A DNA stretch of 29,229 nt, taken from the NCBI GenBank assembly GCA_000436475.1, contig FR886170.1:1-29229 (forward strand), read 5' to 3'. This document shows, in pieces, positions 1-7,160 of this stretch; the first letter of the stretch is position 1, and the number at the start of each line of letters is the position of its first letter. Origin of the DNA: Eubacterium sp. CAG:248. GTDB taxonomy: Bacteria > Bacillota > Clostridia > Lachnospirales > Lachnospiraceae. Below the pieces are notes generated by a model, which saw only the letters and a program-made list of their open reading frames with translations, was not told the origin of the DNA and ran no database searches. Position numbers and translations under genes: made by a program.

Positions 1-274
1 CATCTGTAAGACCTGTTGTACATACTACAACAGGAATCTGCTTTTCCTCACAATAATCAAGAAGTGCATCCTCTGCCTTTGCTGCTGCAAAGTCAATTAT
101 CACGTCTGCTTCTACATCGCAGTCCTTAACTGATGCAAATACTGGATAATCATTATGTCCATCGTCAAATGGATCAATTCCTGCTACTATCTTACATTCA
201 TCATCTTTGCTTACAAGGTCTGTAATAACTCTTCCCATATGTCCATTACAGCCATGCATAATAATTCTTGTCAT
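1..274 (-). CDS. dapB: 4-hydroxy-tetrahydrodipicolinate reductase, 5' part only
   Basis: DapB reduces the DapA product to tetrahydrodipicolinate with NAD(P)H, in the cytoplasm, on the way to diaminopimelate and lysine. The reading frame runs off the left window edge, so only the first 91 codons are visible. They begin MTRIIMHGCNGHMGRVI, the Rossmann dinucleotide-binding turn of the family, and include DVIIDFAAAKAEDALLDYC and VVVCTTGL, the usual strand-loop segments of the N-terminal domain. Two in-frame ATGs exist (280 and 274). The GGAGG at 283-287 sits only 2 nt from the first but 8 nt from the second, so 274 is preferred. It lies 88 nt downstream of dapA on the same strand and is probably cotranscribed under the lysine riboswitch. 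Confidence 0.93.
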   Translation of the reverse strand, partial: MTRIIMHGCNGHMGRVITDLVSKDDECKIVAGIDPFDDGHNDYPVFASVKDCDVEADVIIDFAAAKAEDALLDYCEEKQIPVVVCTTGLTD

Positions 275-362
275 TATCATAGCCTCCATACATTATTTTC
301 TTTATTATTTCAATGTTTGTGTTCGCACATTTCTTTTATCTGCCAAATTATAGATTCTTACA

Positions 363-1250
363 TTACTTTATAAGTCCATAATTCTTAAGTGCTGTCTTTA
401 ACTTATTAAGATTAGCTTCCTCCATTTCGCAAAGAGGCATTCTGAGTGGTCCTACTTCCATACCCATAAGATTAAGAGCTGTCTTAACTGGAATAGGGTT
501 AACCTCACAGAATAAAGCATCTACAAGCTCAAGCGCCTCAAACTGTAACTGACGGCTCTTCTCAACATTTCCAGCAAAGAATTCTGCACATATATCATGT
601 GTCTGCTTAGGAGCTACATTAGATAACACTGATATAACACCTTTAGCACCTATTGACATAAGTGGAACTATAAGGCCATCCTCGCCAGAATACATATCAA
701 GACATCCTTCTGCAAGCATCATTGTCTTTGATTCCTGTGAAAGATTACCTGTTGCAGCTTTTATAGCTACTATATTATCAACTTCCTTTGCAAGCTTAAC
801 TGCTGTTTCTGGAAGTATATTACATCCTGTTCTGCTTGGAACGTTATACATGATAATAGGAAGATCGATTGATTTGGCTATTGTTGTATAGTGTTCTATA
901 AGGCCCTTCTGTGATGCCTTGTTATAATATGGTGTAACTACAAGGCAGGCATCAACACCAGCTGCCTGTGCCTCCTTTGACAGTTCTACTGCTGTCTGTG
1001 TGCAGTTAGAGCCTGTTCCTGCTACAACTGGAACTCTCTTCTTAACATAATCTGCTGTAAACCTTATAGCTTCAACATGCTCTTTTTCTGTCATTGTTGC
1101 AGATTCACCAGTTGTTCCACAGATAACTATTGCATCTGTTGAATTATTAATCTGAAAATCAAGAAGCTCTGCAAGCTTATCATAGTTAATCTCTCCATTA
1201 GCTTTCATAGGTGTGACAATAGCAACACCTGCACCTGTAAATATTGACAT
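363..1250 (-). CDS. dapA: 4-hydroxy-tetrahydrodipicolinate synthase
   Basis: DapA condenses pyruvate with aspartate semialdehyde, the committed step toward diaminopimelate, lysine and, in spore formers, dipicolinate. The 295 residues are full family length for this TIM-barrel aldolase. Visible active-site features are GTTGES near residues 45-50, the catalytic Tyr in MYNVPSRTG (Y135, with the substrate-binding Arg at 140) and the Schiff-base Lys in VAIKAATG (K164). A GGAGG lies 4 nt before the ATG. It is the first gene after a lysine riboswitch and an intrinsic terminator on the same strand, so its expression is expected to fall when lysine is abundant. dapB follows. The family call is secure. 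Confidence 0.97.
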   Translation of the reverse strand: MSIFTGAGVAIVTPMKANGEINYDKLAELLDFQINNSTDAIVICGTTGESATMTEKEHVEAIRFTADYVKKRVPVVAGTGSNCTQTAVELSKEAQAAGVDACLVVTPYYNKASQKGLIEHYTTIAKSIDLPIIMYNVPSRTGCNILPETAVKLAKEVDNIVAIKAATGNLSQESKTMMLAEGCLDMYSGEDGLIVPLMSIGAKGVISVLSNVAPKQTHDICAEFFAGNVEKSRQLQFEALELVDALFCEVNPIPVKTALNLMGMEVGPLRMPLCEMEEANLNKLKTALKNYGLIK

Positions 1251-1361
1251 AAATCCTCCATTCCAACGTTTATCCGTTGTATTATTATATTATTTCAATT
1301 CTATTCCGGTAGCACCCAAAGCCAGATATAATGAATAAAAGTTTATTTTCATTCATCAGCA

Positions 1362-1394
1362 TTAAAAAAAGCCGGTTCCATGACAGACCGGCTT
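1362..1394 (-). terminator. intrinsic terminator of the lysine riboswitch
   Basis: Read on the minus strand, the 8-bp stem AAGCCGGT/ACCGGCTT (1387-1394 with 1369-1376, 10-nt loop) is followed directly by seven T residues. It lies between the riboswitch aptamer and dapA, so it is the natural expression platform for lysine-dependent transcription termination. Confidence 0.88.
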
Positions 1395-1423
1395 AAAAGA
1401 ATCCATTAAAAAAATCAGAAATC

Positions 1424-1604
1424 CTTGCGTAGCCCTCCATCATATGACATAAACATGTCTATAATGACAGTCATAAGATTATTAATCTTACGCCCAGCAG
1501 ATAACTTCCCACATAATCTGCTTCGGCACTCTCCCCTTTCGCTGCACATCATATGCTTGGGGACATCAGTACAGTTACTATTGAATCGTGCGACCTCTAC
1601 TTCG
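1424..1604 (-). promoter_or_regulatory. lysine riboswitch (L-box) aptamer
   Basis: Read on the minus strand, this untranslated segment carries the conserved blocks of the lysine riboswitch in the right order: AGAGGTCGCACGATTCAATA, then AGTAAC, then GCGAAAGGGGAGAGTGCCGA, AGCAGAT with its partner ATCTGCTGGGCGTAAG, then CTGTCATTATAGACATG, and finally ATGGAGGGCTACGCAAGGA. GTAG at the 5' end (1597-1600) pairs with CTAC at the 3' end (1429-1432) as the closing P1 helix. The blocks match the Bacillus subtilis lysC leader as I remember it. A consensus promoter lies just upstream and a terminator followed by dapA just downstream, which completes a lysine-responsive attenuator for dapA-dapB. Confidence 0.95.
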
Positions 1605-1625
1605 TAGAATTAAAAAGTTAACATG

Positions 1626-1654
1626 AATATAACACTTGTATATATCATTGTCAA
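1626..1654 (-). promoter_or_regulatory. sigma-A promoter for the riboswitch-dapA-dapB transcript
   Basis: On the minus strand a perfect -35 TTGACA (1649-1654) is separated by exactly 17 nt from TATATT (1626-1631, five of six consensus bases). Transcription would start near 1619, about 15 nt before the first conserved riboswitch base, which is the expected geometry. Confidence 0.88.
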
Positions 1655-1716
1655 CCATTCTGACTTTTTATTTCTTATTTATATATGCTTTGTACATAGT
1701 CATACAAAACTATATT

Positions 1717-2361
1717 CTATTCTTCATCCTCAACAAGATCTATCTTGCTTACAGACACCTCATAGGCTACTCTCTTTTCAACCTCTTCTTCGCCTATTTT
1801 CTTTGTATATTCTCTTGACTGTACTCTTCCACATATCTGGAGATGGCTTCCTACCTCAAGACCACCTGCAAATCTTGCATTTCTTCCCCATGCAATGCAT
1901 GGTATGTAGTCAGACTTTCCATATGGTCTGTTTACTGCGACAAGAATATCAGCGATTTCTCTTCCAAGTGGTGTCTTTCTATATATAGGTGGTTTACATA
2001 CATAACCATCAAGAAATATCTGATTTGATTTTGACTGTTCTTCTGGAACTTCGTCATCTTCTATAAATCTTAACTCTCTTACGAAAATAGAAAGTACAAG
2101 CTTATTCTTAACACCCTCATGACGGTTATAAGATCTGAACTGACCTGACACCTCTATTTTTCTTCCTCTGTAGTCTTTAGTGACGTCTATAAGTCTTTCA
2201 CTTATCATAAGCGGAATAATATCCACCATATCACTAAGTCTGTTTACAGATACATTGGCAATATAAAAGCCTTCTCCAAATACTTCGTGGCTGAACGTGA
2301 ATTCTGATACCACTTCTCCAATGATGCATACCCTGTTGTTTTCAATTACCTTATCAAGCAT
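1717..2361 (-). CDS. tandem OB-fold single-stranded DNA-binding-like protein
   Basis: The 214-residue product appears to contain two OB folds. The N-terminal half (about 1-105) has NRVCIIGEVVSEFTFSHEVFGEGFYIANVSVNRLS-type strands. The C-terminal half (about 115-210) has FLDGYVCKPPIYRKTPLGRE followed by ADILVAVNRPYGKSDYIPCIAWGR, the classical SSB strand pattern. It probably binds single-stranded DNA. Which process it serves (replication, repair or competence) cannot be told from the sequence. An upstream in-frame ATG at 2418 is less likely because AAGGGAG lies 8 nt before the ATG at 2361. The acidic C-terminus (VEDEE) is reminiscent of SSB tails but lacks the usual aromatic-Pro-Phe tip. The gene is divergent from typA, and no clear terminator separates it from the dapA promoter downstream. 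Confidence 0.8.
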   Translation of the reverse strand: MLDKVIENNRVCIIGEVVSEFTFSHEVFGEGFYIANVSVNRLSDMVDIIPLMISERLIDVTKDYRGRKIEVSGQFRSYNRHEGVKNKLVLSIFVRELRFIEDDEVPEEQSKSNQIFLDGYVCKPPIYRKTPLGREIADILVAVNRPYGKSDYIPCIAWGRNARFAGGLEVGSHLQICGRVQSREYTKKIGEEEVEKRVAYEVSVSKIDLVEDEE

Positions 2362-2668
2362 AAGTATTTCTCCCTTCTTTGACTGCTTCCTGATGATTAA
2401 TATGATATATAGAAGCAATCATGTGCTTTATTTTTATTCTCCATATGTATATGTTCCATTTAGCTGTAATATTACACATTTTTTTTGAAGAAGTTGTGTA
2501 CAAATTATTATTTTTTTTTAAATATTATTAAATATGTGGGTTAATAATTGTAAAGATTATGTTCCAACACCGCTATATTACTACATTTATACAGCTTTAT
2601 GCAAATTAATATTTTCATTTTTTATTATGTTTCAGATATTTTTTTAATCTATGTATTTTTTTTAAAAC

Positions 2669-2694
2669 ATATAAGTATACCGGTATACTTATAT
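2669..2694. repeat. 26-bp perfect palindrome, possible operator
   Basis: The left half ATATAAGTATACC is followed without a spacer by its exact reverse complement GGTATACTTATAT. The core GTATACCGGTATAC is symmetric and has no T-run, so it looks more like a dimeric-regulator site than a terminator. It lies about 110 bp upstream of the predicted typA -35 box. The cognate regulator is unknown. Confidence 0.55.
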
Positions 2695-2802
2695 ATAATT
2701 TCGTGTTATAGTAATGTCCGATTAATTATGTATCAAATAATGTACAATATTTTTAGTATTTATACTATTGTATTTTATAAGCTTTGTGATAGAATATAAA
2801 AG

Positions 2803-2831
2803 TTGCTAATCATAACCAGCTAGTGTATAAT
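2803..2831 (+). promoter_or_regulatory. sigma-A promoter of typA
   Basis: TTGCTA (2803-2808, four of six consensus bases) is followed after 17 nt by a perfect TATAAT (2826-2831). It predicts an untranslated leader of about 130 nt before typA. Confidence 0.7.
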
Positions 2832-2970
2832 ATATATTGTTGGTAGATATGATGTATTATTTGATTCATGTAACTATATTTGCTATCTGATACATTTCTT
2901 TACGTAAATATAATGTAAAGCTTACACCAGATACACTATAGCTGCAGATTATTAATGAAAGGATACTATA

Positions 2971-4800
2971 ATGAAGACTAAACGCGAAGATATTCGTAAT
3001 ATCGCTATTATTGCCCACGTTGACCATGGTAAAACAACTCTCGTAGATGAACTTCTTAAACAGAGTGGTACTTTCCGTGCTAACCAGGAAGTTGCTGAAC
3101 GTGTTATGGATTCTAACGATATTGAACGTGAAAGAGGTATTACTATACTCTCAAAGAATACTGCTATTCACTATAAAGACACTAAGATTAATATTATTGA
3201 TACTCCAGGCCATGCTGATTTTGGCGGTGAGGTTGAACGTGTATTAAAGATGGTTAACGGTGTTGTACTTGTAGTAGATGCATTTGAAGGCGTTATGCCA
3301 CAGACTAAGTTCGTACTTCAGAAGGCACTTGATTTAAATCTTTCTGTAATTGTATGTATTAACAAGATTGACAGACCAGAAGCAAGACCTACTGAGGTTA
3401 TAGATGAGATTCTTGAATTATTCATAGATCTTGATGCCAACGAAGAACAGCTTGATTGTCCTTTTATATTTGCATCTGCAAAGTCAGGCTACGCTATGGC
3501 TGACATTAACGATGAAAGAAAGGATATGCAGCCTTTATTTGAATGTATTATTAACAACATTCCAGCACCAGAGGGTGATCCTGATGCTGATACACAGATG
3601 CTTATATCTACTATTGATTACAACGAATTCGTTGGACGTATCGGTGTAGGTAAGATTGAGAATGGTAAAATTAAGGTTAATCAGGAGGTGGCTATTGTCA
3701 ACCACCACGACCCTGATTTAAGAAAGAGAGTCCGTGTAACTAAGCTTTACACATTCAACGGACTTAACAAGGTAGAGGTTAATGAAGCTGGCTTTGGTGA
3801 CATCGTTGCTGTATCTGGTATTGCAGATCTTAAGATTGGTGATACACTCTGTTCTGTTGAGAACCCTGTTGCTATTCCATTCCAGAAGATATCTGAACCT
3901 ACTCTTTCTATGGACTTTATGGTAAACGATAGTCCTCTTGCTGGTAAAGAAGGTAAGTTTGTTACATCAAGACATATCCGTGACAGACTTTTCAAGGAGC
4001 TTAACACTGATGTAAGTTTAAGAGTAGAAGAAAATCCTGGTTCAGAGAACTCATTCAAGGTATCAGGACGTGGAGAACTTCATCTTTCAGTTCTTATCGA
4101 AAACATGCGTCGTGAAGGCTATGAATTTGCGGTAAGTAAGGCAGAAGTTCTTTATCATACAGATGAAAGAGGAAAGAAGCTTGAGCCTATGGAACTTGCT
4201 TATATCGATGTTCCAGATGAATTCACTGGTTCTGTTATCCAGAAGTTAAGCCAGAGAAAGGGTGAGCTTCTTGGCATGACTCCTATCAACGGAGGATATA
4301 CAAGACTTCAGTTCTCTATTCCATCTCGTGGTCTTATCGGTTACAGAGGCGAGTTCCTTACTGATACTAAGGGTAATGGTATTATAAACACTTCTTTTGA
4401 AGGCTACGAAGAATACAAGGGTGATATATCTTACAGAAAAACTGGTTCGCTTATTGCTTATGAGGATGGCGAAGCTGTTACTTATGGTCTTTTCAACGCA
4501 CAGGACAGAGGTACTTTATTCATAGGACCTGGCGAAAAGGTATATGCTGGTATGATCATCGGTGAGAACCCAAGAACAGAAGATATTGAAGTTAATGTAT
4601 GTAAGACAAAGCATCTTACTAACACACGTTCTTCTAGTGCTGATGAAGCATTAAGACTTGTACCACCTAAGATATTAAGTCTTGAACAGGCACTTGATTA
4701 TATTGATACAGATGAGTTACTTGAAGTAACTCCAACACACTTAAGAATCCGTAAGAAGATTCTTGATTCTACAGCAAGATACAGAGCTAACAAGAAGTAA
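2971..4800 (+). CDS. typA: ribosome-associated translational GTPase TypA/BipA
   Basis: TypA/BipA is an EF-G-like GTPase that binds ribosomes and supports 50S assembly and growth under stress or cold. The 609 residues are full length. The GTPase domain shows the P-loop AHVDHGKT (15-22), RGITI as switch I, DTPGHADF as switch II and NKID as the base-specificity motif. EF-Tu domain-2-like and EF-G C-like regions follow, ending with the TypA-specific C-terminal domain (GTLFIGPGEKVYAGMIIGEN and KHLTNTRSSSADE). AAAGGA lies 8 nt before the ATG. It has its own promoter and a long structured leader. A short XRE regulator follows after 120 nt. Confidence 0.97.
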   Translation: MKTKREDIRNIAIIAHVDHGKTTLVDELLKQSGTFRANQEVAERVMDSNDIERERGITILSKNTAIHYKDTKINIIDTPGHADFGGEVERVLKMVNGVVLVVDAFEGVMPQTKFVLQKALDLNLSVIVCINKIDRPEARPTEVIDEILELFIDLDANEEQLDCPFIFASAKSGYAMADINDERKDMQPLFECIINNIPAPEGDPDADTQMLISTIDYNEFVGRIGVGKIENGKIKVNQEVAIVNHHDPDLRKRVRVTKLYTFNGLNKVEVNEAGFGDIVAVSGIADLKIGDTLCSVENPVAIPFQKISEPTLSMDFMVNDSPLAGKEGKFVTSRHIRDRLFKELNTDVSLRVEENPGSENSFKVSGRGELHLSVLIENMRREGYEFAVSKAEVLYHTDERGKKLEPMELAYIDVPDEFTGSVIQKLSQRKGELLGMTPINGGYTRLQFSIPSRGLIGYRGEFLTDTKGNGIINTSFEGYEEYKGDISYRKTGSLIAYEDGEAVTYGLFNAQDRGTLFIGPGEKVYAGMIIGENPRTEDIEVNVCKTKHLTNTRSSSADEALRLVPPKILSLEQALDYIDTDELLEVTPTHLRIRKKILDSTARYRANKK

Positions 4801-4823
4801 TAAAGTAAAATCTAATTTTAAAA

Positions 4824-4871
4824 TATCAGATATCATACATTGCTATAGTGATGTATATCCCCTATCTGATA
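4824..4871. other. hairpin between typA and the XRE gene
   Basis: TATCAGATA (4824-4832) pairs perfectly with TATCTGATA (4863-4871), and inside it ATACAT (4835-4840) pairs with ATGTAT (4851-4856). No T-run follows on either strand, so it is not a standard terminator. It may be a processing or stability element, or a protein-binding palindrome. The motif TATCTGATAC also occurs in the typA leader at 2885-2894. Confidence 0.5.
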
Positions 4872-4920
4872 CTATATAAAACTAACACTAACAATTTATA
4901 ATTATTAATGGAGGTCTACT

Positions 4921-5238
4921 ATGGATAGCGATTTAGGAGCAAAAGTTAAAAAGTTAAGAATTTCTCAGGGATTAACACAGGAAGATGTAGCAAAGGCTCT
5001 CGATGTAACACCTGGTTATATCAGTAACGTAGAAAATGGACGTAATCTTATGACATTAAGAATGCTTTCATACTATGCAGAACTTACTGGTGTTTCTCTT
5101 GATTATCTTGCTGGCAGTGTTGATAAGAACTACCAGAACACAGCACTTGATAACGAGATTATGCAGTTAGTATCTAAGCTTGATTCTGATACTAAGGAAA
5201 AGTTAATTTCTACATTAAGAATCTGGATTAATAACTAA
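4921..5238 (+). CDS. small XRE-family helix-turn-helix regulator
   Basis: The 105-residue protein is a DNA-binding regulator of the Cro/C1 (XRE, SinR-like) type. Residues about 6-62 form the five-helix domain: LGAKVKKLRISQGLTQEDVA, then KALDVTPGYISNVENGRN with the recognition helix, then the hydrophobic closing helix and LTGVSLDYLAG. A short C-terminal part (about 75-105) is predicted helical and may mediate dimerisation. GGAGGT lies 6 nt before the ATG. It may be cotranscribed with typA, or use a weak promoter of its own around TATAAT near 4900. Its targets cannot be deduced. The bidirectional terminator at 5303-5337 ends it. Confidence 0.88.
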   Translation: MDSDLGAKVKKLRISQGLTQEDVAKALDVTPGYISNVENGRNLMTLRMLSYYAELTGVSLDYLAGSVDKNYQNTALDNEIMQLVSKLDSDTKEKLISTLRIWINN

Positions 5239-5286
5239 TAGTTAACAGTTAAACTAATAGTTAATAGTTCAACTAACAGTTATAAT
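5234..5286 (+). repeat. short imperfect tandem repeat, 19-nt unit
   Basis: Two full units and a partial one begin at 5234, 5253 and 5272, each starting ACTAATAGTTAA or a near variant. The first unit overlaps the stop codon of the XRE gene. The units are rich in GTTAA/TTAAC half-sites, so this may simply be replication slippage or a small cluster of binding sites. Confidence 0.5.
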
Positions 5287-5302
5287 CAGCTTATACGTTA
5301 CA

Positions 5303-5337
5303 AAAAGCCGTTAACACACTTGATGTTAACGGCTTTT
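5303..5337. terminator. bidirectional intrinsic terminator
   Basis: A perfect 14-bp stem, AAAAGCCGTTAACA / TGTTAACGGCTTTT, with a 7-nt loop, provides a T-run on each strand. It separates the plus-strand XRE gene from the convergent minus-strand ABC exporter gene and probably ends both transcripts. Confidence 0.93.
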
Positions 5338-5340
5338 AAT

Positions 5341-7140
5341 TTATGATTGTATTTTCTTCATCTGATAGAATTCACCCTTAAGTTCCATAAGCTCATCATA
5401 TGTGCCATACTCAACGCAGTGACCATCAGCTATAACAGCTATCCTGTCTGCATCTTTTATGGTTGATAATCTATGTGCAACTATAAATGTTGTCCTATCC
5501 TTTGTAAGATTGTTAAGAGCTTCCTGAATAAGCTTTTCTGATATACTGTCAAGAGCGGATGTTGCCTCATCCAGAACTATAACCTTCGGATTTCTGATAA
5601 GTGCTCTTGCTATGGATATTCTCTGTCTTTGTCCACCAGACAGCTTTCCTCCATGCTCTCCAACCATAGTATCTAGTCCATCTGGAAGAGATTCTATAAG
5701 ATCTGTAAGATTAGCAGCTTTTACTACTTCATCAAGTGTAGCATCATCCACATTTTCTGTACCATATGTTATATTATCCCTTATCGTACCTGAAAAGAGT
5801 ATAGATGTCTGCGGAACAACTGCTATATGTTTTCTATATGATCTTAAATCAATCTTATTCATATCATGTCCATCTATAAGCACCTCACCCTTATTAGCAA
5901 GGTTAAATCCAATAACAAGATTCAATATTGTAGACTTGCCTGCTCCGGACTCTCCAACTAAAGCTATTGTTTCACCTTTATCAACATGAAGATTAAGCTC
6001 ATGCAACACTGGTCTGTCTATATTGTTATATCTGAACATAACATTTTTAAAATCGAATTCTCCTTCTATATCATCAAGAACTTCTTTTCCTTCATTATGC
6101 TCTATATCCTCTTCAAGCAGCACTTCACCTATAGAATTCACTGATTCTATACCTTTTGCTATAGTAGGTATCAGCGACATAAGTGATGATACCTGGCTTA
6201 CTATAGTTGCAAAATAACTCTGATAAAGTGTTATATCACCTGGCATTACTGTTCCTTTAATGGCAAGAAAACCTGTAAATCCAAGACATATGACCTGAAA
6301 TACCTGAAATATCGCCCATCCAACAGAACCAAACAGTGCCTGTATGACATCAAGTCTGTATCCTTTTTCTGCAACTGCAAAAAGCTGTCCACTCATTTTA
6401 TGCACTTCCTCTTCTTCAAGTGCATGTGCACGCGTTACAGGAATAAGTTCTACCATTTCCATAACTCTTGCCGAGGTTTCTTCCATTTCCTTACGGAACT
6501 CAGTATTTCTTTTCTTCATGACATTTCTAAAGAATACCATAGTGGCCGCTGCTATTGGTGTTGTAAGAAGAAAGAATATGAATACAACCATACTCTTATT
6601 CACAGTTACTATAAGCGCTATTCCTATATTTAAAGCAATATTAAGTATACTTAAAAACATCTGCGTTGACAGCGTTTCTACGGCCTCAACATCTCTCATA
6701 ATCTTGGATTGCAATCGTCCTGACTGCGTTTCCTTATGATATGATATTGAAAGCTGCTGCAGCTTACGTACAAGTGCCTTACGAAGTCCCGTTTCTGCAT
6801 ACCTTGTTGCTAATGATTTATATCTAGTATACATATAATTCATCGGCACATTCAATGCTACAAGTGCCACCATTATAACAGCCTGAATCAGTATATTCTG
6901 GTATGTTTCTGGTGAACCGCTTGTAATATCATTTATAATATTAGCTGTAACTATTGGGAGCACCCATACTGGAGCATGCTTTATAAAGAAAAATATAACT
7001 GCAAGAAAAAACTTATGATAGTTTCCTTTATAAAGACCTAATAATATCTGCATGGGATGTCCCTGATGTTTTCTGTAACATTCTATAAACCAGCTTTCAA
7101 CATCTATTCCCTTAGGTGCTTTCAGATTCAATTTTCTCAC
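5341..7140 (-). CDS. ABC exporter-type half-transporter (membrane domain + ATPase)
   Basis: This 599-residue protein has an exporter-type membrane domain (about 40-330, six predicted helices) joined to a nucleotide-binding domain (about 360-599). The ATPase is intact: Walker A GESGAGKST (396-404), Q-loop PQTS (443-446), signature LSGGQRQR (500-507), Walker B VIVLDE (520-525) and switch His in AHRLST (556). Such proteins work as dimers exporting lipids, peptides or drugs, or as heterodimers with a second half-transporter. No partner gene is adjacent, so a homodimer is likely. AGGTGAG precedes the ATG. It is the last gene of the pectin cluster, 20 nt after the GH28 gene on the same strand. Its substrate is unknown, and the link to pectin metabolism rests on position only. 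Confidence 0.93.
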   Translation of the reverse strand: MRKLNLKAPKGIDVESWFIECYRKHQGHPMQILLGLYKGNYHKFFLAVIFFFIKHAPVWVLPIVTANIINDITSGSPETYQNILIQAVIMVALVALNVPMNYMYTRYKSLATRYAETGLRKALVRKLQQLSISYHKETQSGRLQSKIMRDVEAVETLSTQMFLSILNIALNIGIALIVTVNKSMVVFIFFLLTTPIAAATMVFFRNVMKKRNTEFRKEMEETSARVMEMVELIPVTRAHALEEEEVHKMSGQLFAVAEKGYRLDVIQALFGSVGWAIFQVFQVICLGFTGFLAIKGTVMPGDITLYQSYFATIVSQVSSLMSLIPTIAKGIESVNSIGEVLLEEDIEHNEGKEVLDDIEGEFDFKNVMFRYNNIDRPVLHELNLHVDKGETIALVGESGAGKSTILNLVIGFNLANKGEVLIDGHDMNKIDLRSYRKHIAVVPQTSILFSGTIRDNITYGTENVDDATLDEVVKAANLTDLIESLPDGLDTMVGEHGGKLSGGQRQRISIARALIRNPKVIVLDEATSALDSISEKLIQEALNNLTKDRTTFIVAHRLSTIKDADRIAVIADGHCVEYGTYDELMELKGEFYQMKKIQS

Positions 7141-7160
7141 CTGCTTTCATATATTCCGGC

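Larger units (their letters stand above)
2362..2970. other. AT-rich divergent intergenic region (SSB-like gene / typA)
   Basis: About 600 bases with no credible gene; the short frames here have no ribosome site. It holds a 26-bp perfect palindrome at 2669-2694, a sigma-A-type promoter for typA at 2803-2831 and a stem-forming typA leader near 2885-2933. I saw no convincing promoter for the SSB-like gene; the best minus-strand candidates deviate at several consensus positions. Confidence 0.7.

Noticed and set aside
1251..1361. Second promoter between the riboswitch terminator and dapA (TTGAAATAATATAATA)
   Set aside because: The -35-like and -10-like elements have no proper spacing; such a promoter would also bypass the riboswitch.
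1623..1988. 121-codon plus-strand open frame over the dapA promoter and SSB-like gene end
   Set aside because: It overlaps the SSB-like coding region in antisense, is low-complexity, and has no initiation signals.
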